Assembly (NCBI GenBank): GCA_016927155.1
Contig: JAFGNE010000097.1
Location: 1-7,621, forward strand
Reading direction: 5' to 3'
DNA from: Candidatus Peregrinibacteria bacterium
GTDB taxonomy: Bacteria; Patescibacteriota; Gracilibacteria; UM-FILTER-43-11
Length of the DNA stretch: 7,621 nt
A program made the position numbers and the translations under genes. Below, piece after piece: positions 5,444 through 7,621 of the stretch. Positions within the stretch are counted from its first letter, which is position 1. Every line of letters starts with the position of its first letter. Under the pieces are notes generated by a model that searched no databases, was not told the DNA's origin, and worked only from the letters and a program-made list of their open reading frames with translations.

Positions 5444-7414
5444 ATGAAACCTGTTTTCCGCCACTTAAAATACAGCCTCCTCCTCATCCTGCCGATGATC
5501 GCGATCATCGCCGCACAGGCTAACGCGCCTTATAATGTTTCGGTAACGGACGTGGATGTCAGCGAATTCCCCCGCGTGCGCCTGAGCGTAAGCGTGAACG
5601 ATGAAAATGGAACTGTCACTTCTCTGAGGGCGGAAAATTTCGGGATTATGGAAAGCGGAAAAAGGAACACGGGTTCTTTGGTAGTGCTTCCCCCGGCACA
5701 GCCCAACACGAAAATAGACCTTTTTGTGCTGCTGGACCGCACGGGGAACACGCGTAATTTTGCTTCCGTGATCCGCGCAAATCTGAAAGCCCTTGTGCGT
5801 TACCTGCACGCGCGCGGAGCGGACGTAAATATTATGTTCAGCGCCTTCGAAAACGGTTCGTCGGTTTACGAAACCCCCGAAACCTACCTGGACGAAACCA
5901 CCGCCTTTTCAGGGATTGACGGAGCGGAATTCAGCAACGAAAAACCAAGCCGCGTCTACGGATTCAGTAAAATGGATGATTTCGCCTCCCAGGGCGGAAG
6001 AGCGGGCGCGGAAAAAGTGGCGCTTGTCATCAACGGCTCCCAGTTTTACGACCAGGACCGCGGCGAGGCCACCACATACAATGTTTCCGAAACGGTCAAC
6101 GCGCTCGCGCAAAAAGGGTTCATCGTTTTTACGGCCGGGCTTCCCACCCGGCAGATCACCCGCATGGGCGTCCGCCCTTCCCAGCAGGGAATCATGGCGC
6201 AGGATTTTGCCAGCCTTTCTGAATCATTGCCAGGCGGATATGTGGGTTCTTTCGCCGCTGACCTGACCCAGGTCGGCGAATTGCTCATGGACCGCTCCTC
6301 CAACCATTACCTGATCCAGTATTTTTCCGAAACCATTCCTTCTCAGGCCTCCGGATCCTCCCCGCAGCTGGTGATTGATAACAGCATGATCGAGGGGTTC
6401 AGCTATCCCGCCTCTTCCGTCTCCACGCCGGTGCTGCACTATTCCCCCGAAGCCGCGGCGGCCGCCGGCATGCCGTTCCCCATCACCGTTGAAGTGGAAA
6501 ACAACAACCAGATGGTCAATGCGGTGGACGTGGTGTATTGGCCGGAATCCATGGGGGATAAACACCTCACCCTCATCCACGAACGCCAGGCGGACACGGC
6601 AACGCTGAAAAAATACACGGGGCTCATTCCCGCGCAGGACATTTCCGGAGATCGGTTCGCCTTTCAAGTGCGCGTCCTCACGCCTTATTACACCTTGGGC
6701 ACGGGAAGTAGCGAAGGCTATTCCGTCCCTGTGGAAATTTACGAGAACGGCATCGTGCTGAAAGGCATCGTGAACCCGGGGGCCAATCCGAAAATAATCT
6801 GGCAATGGTCGGGGGAAACGGTGGATATGGGCTCGCGCTATGAACTCTATTCAGGCCAGACTCTCCTGACTTCCACTACGGAAAAAACTTTTGAGGTTCC
6901 CGTGAGCGACTGCAATAAATTCCAACAGGTGCAGCTCAAGGTTTTGTTAAAACCCGGCGTGAACCATCCTCGCGCCGGAAACTGGAGCCTGCTCTCCGCG
7001 CCCGCCCACGCCTACCTGGGGCCCGAAGGGAACATCACGGAAAAGGAAGGGCTGGAAACCTTCTTCTCCTGTGTGCAGACATCCATTTCCATGAGCAATT
7101 TCGTACAGGGGAAAACCGAATACAGCCCCAACGAACCGCTTCATCTGCAGAAATGGCTGAAGTACATTACGGAAATAGCCTACCCGGAATTGGCCCAAGT
7201 GCTCCTTAGCGAACACTACGGTTACCTGTATTTTCTCATGCAGTTCATCAGCTCAGAGCAATACGAAACCTACACCACATCCCAGCAAAAGATCCCCGCG
7301 GAAATCGTGTACCGCGTCATCGCCAATGCCAATCAATCGGAAAACCTGAGCACGACCCTTGAAAAAGGCATGGAAGAACTGGTGCGCCGGTTAAGAGGCC
7401 AGGTGACGATCTAG
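5444..7414 (+). CDS. Secreted vWA-domain protein, putative pilus tip adhesin (PilY1-like in role)
   Basis: The 656-residue product has a classical Sec signal peptide: basic start MKPVFRHLK, hydrophobic core about 11-24, and signal peptidase I site ANA at 26-28. A beta segment follows (about 30-85, with AENFGIMESG). The vWA domain spans about 89-295: first strand IDLFVLLD (91-98), metal-site-like loop D98-R-T-G-N102, helix to about 122, strand NIMFSAF, strand KVALVING (191-198) and strand GFIVFTAGLP. The usual metal-binding D-x-S-x-S is degenerate, and the TDG-type loop reads ING. Two Ig/fibronectin-like beta regions seem to follow (about 330-435 and 445-525), then a mostly helical tail (about 530-656). 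Cysteines lie at 490 and 543. No C-terminal anchor is seen. Placement after the FimT- and PilX-like genes suggests a tip adhesin or priming factor, but it is too short for the PilY1 propeller. The vWA call is firm; the tip role is inference. Confidence 0.8.
   Translation: MKPVFRHLKYSLLLILPMIAIIAAQANAPYNVSVTDVDVSEFPRVRLSVSVNDENGTVTSLRAENFGIMESGKRNTGSLVVLPPAQPNTKIDLFVLLDRTGNTRNFASVIRANLKALVRYLHARGADVNIMFSAFENGSSVYETPETYLDETTAFSGIDGAEFSNEKPSRVYGFSKMDDFASQGGRAGAEKVALVINGSQFYDQDRGEATTYNVSETVNALAQKGFIVFTAGLPTRQITRMGVRPSQQGIMAQDFASLSESLPGGYVGSFAADLTQVGELLMDRSSNHYLIQYFSETIPSQASGSSPQLVIDNSMIEGFSYPASSVSTPVLHYSPEAAAAAGMPFPITVEVENNNQMVNAVDVVYWPESMGDKHLTLIHERQADTATLKKYTGLIPAQDISGDRFAFQVRVLTPYYTLGTGSSEGYSVPVEIYENGIVLKGIVNPGANPKIIWQWSGETVDMGSRYELYSGQTLLTSTTEKTFEVPVSDCNKFQQVQLKVLLKPGVNHPRAGNWSLLSAPAHAYLGPEGNITEKEGLETFFSCVQTSISMSNFVQGKTEYSPNEPLHLQKWLKYITEIAYPELAQVLLSEHYGYLYFLMQFISSEQYETYTTSQQKIPAEIVYRVIANANQSENLSTTLEKGMEELVRRLRGQVTI
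5493..5510. repeat. 18-bp perfect palindrome inside the signal-peptide coding region
   Basis: CGATGATCGCGATCATCG is identical to its reverse complement and contains two GATC sites. As RNA it would form a 7-bp stem with a CGCG loop. It lies about 50 nt inside the vWA gene and codes for the core of the signal peptide. It could be a protein-binding site, a translation-pausing hairpin or chance. Confidence 0.5.
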
Positions 7415-7419
7415 ATCAG

Positions 7420-7438
7420 AAAAAAACTCCACTTTTTT
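7420..7438. terminator. Weak A/T hairpin between convergent genes, possible bidirectional terminator
   Basis: An A7 run (7420-7426) and a T6 run (7433-7438) flank CTCCAC and can form a 6-bp A:T stem directly after the vWA stop codon. The T-run serves the plus strand and the A-run the minus strand, which suits a convergent junction. The stem has no G:C pairs, so strength as an intrinsic terminator is doubtful. Confidence 0.35.
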
Positions 7439-7443
7439 GTTAT

Positions 7444-7474
7444 CCTGAAAAATCATAACTTTTATGGAATCAGG
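7444..7474 (-). terminator. Interrupted inverted repeat at the 3' end of the right-edge minus-strand gene
   Basis: Outer arms CCTGA (7444-7448) and TCAGG (7470-7474), and inner arms CATAA (7454-7458) and TTATG (7462-7466), form a two-part hairpin. It overlaps the stop codon of the minus-strand gene. On that strand it is followed by an A-run and then a T-run. It may act with the adjacent A/T hairpin to end transcription from both sides, but the pairing is interrupted and GC-poor. Confidence 0.3.
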
Positions 7475-7621
7475 CGATGTAATCTGCGATCTTATTTAAA
7501 AATATTTCAATGGGGACAATCTGAATTTTTCCTTCCCACATCACTTTATTGCCGCCATAGAGCAGGATGGCCTGTGTTTCGGGGTAATCACGGAGAAAAC
7601 TTTTAAGACTGGCCAGATGAC
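7470..7621 (-). CDS. C-terminus of a probable DUF4143-type AAA ATPase (5' end outside window)
   Basis: Reading the minus strand from the right edge, 49 residues are visible before a TGA stop. The pattern is LKSFLRDYPET, AILLYGGNKVMWEG, KIQIVPIEIFLNKI. This matches the usual ending of AAA_14/DUF4143 ATP-binding proteins, in which L-x-x-F-x-x-x-Y-P is followed by a hydrophobic LLY strand, a turn, and a final V-P-x-E-x-F-L helix in a nuclease-like fold. The ATPase domain would lie beyond the edge. The gene converges on the pilus cluster with a 55-nt gap and is probably unrelated to it. The family call rests on a short fragment and remembered patterns, and another restriction-endonuclease-fold protein is possible. 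Confidence 0.6.
   Translation of the reverse strand, partial: HLASLKSFLRDYPETQAILLYGGNKVMWEGKIQIVPIEIFLNKIADYIA

Noticed and set aside
6224..6805. Long open frame on the minus strand opposite the vWA gene (193 codons)
   Set aside because: It is rich in H, R, G and V with no recognisable domain; it mirrors the real gene's codon use.

Overview
The window reads as one plus-strand type IV pilus (T4P) biogenesis cluster with a partial gene at each edge. In order it holds the 3' end of an S-layer-homology (SLH) protein, a PilO-like protein, a small single-pass membrane protein, the platform protein PilC, a prepilin with its own promoter-like sequence, a FimT/GspH-like minor prepilin, a PilX-like protein, and a secreted von Willebrand factor A (vWA) protein. 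A converging gene, probably a DUF4143-type ATPase, enters from the right edge on the minus strand. Coding density is high. Gaps between pilus genes are 3 to 52 nt, except a 112-nt gap after the prepilin that holds a hairpin. No stretch over 300 nt lacks a gene. I see no RNA genes, CRISPR arrays or mobile elements.

The organism is probably an uncultured bacterium of the Patescibacteria/CPR type, possibly near Peregrinibacteria. The clues are the pilin sequence style (KARD-x-ER-x-x-D after the hydrophobic stem), the PilX-like EGAAEY motif, SLH domains beside a pilus locus, and the lack of a visible secretin in this stretch. This is inference from remembered family patterns, not a search result. 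TGA acts as a stop: it ends pilC and the right-edge gene. That argues against the recoded Gracilibacteria/Absconditabacteria lineages. None of the seven visible start codons has a recognisable Shine-Dalgarno sequence.

PilO and PilC would form part of the inner-membrane alignment and assembly platform, and the 85-residue protein between them may belong to it. The prepilin would supply the filament. The FimT-like protein, PilX-like protein and vWA protein would form a priming or tip complex, in an order that recalls the fimT-pilX-pilY1 minor pilin clusters of Proteobacteria. The vWA protein lacks room for a full PilY1 beta-propeller and carries a degenerate metal-binding site. The motor ATPases (PilB, PilT), PilM, PilN and the prepilin peptidase are not in the window.
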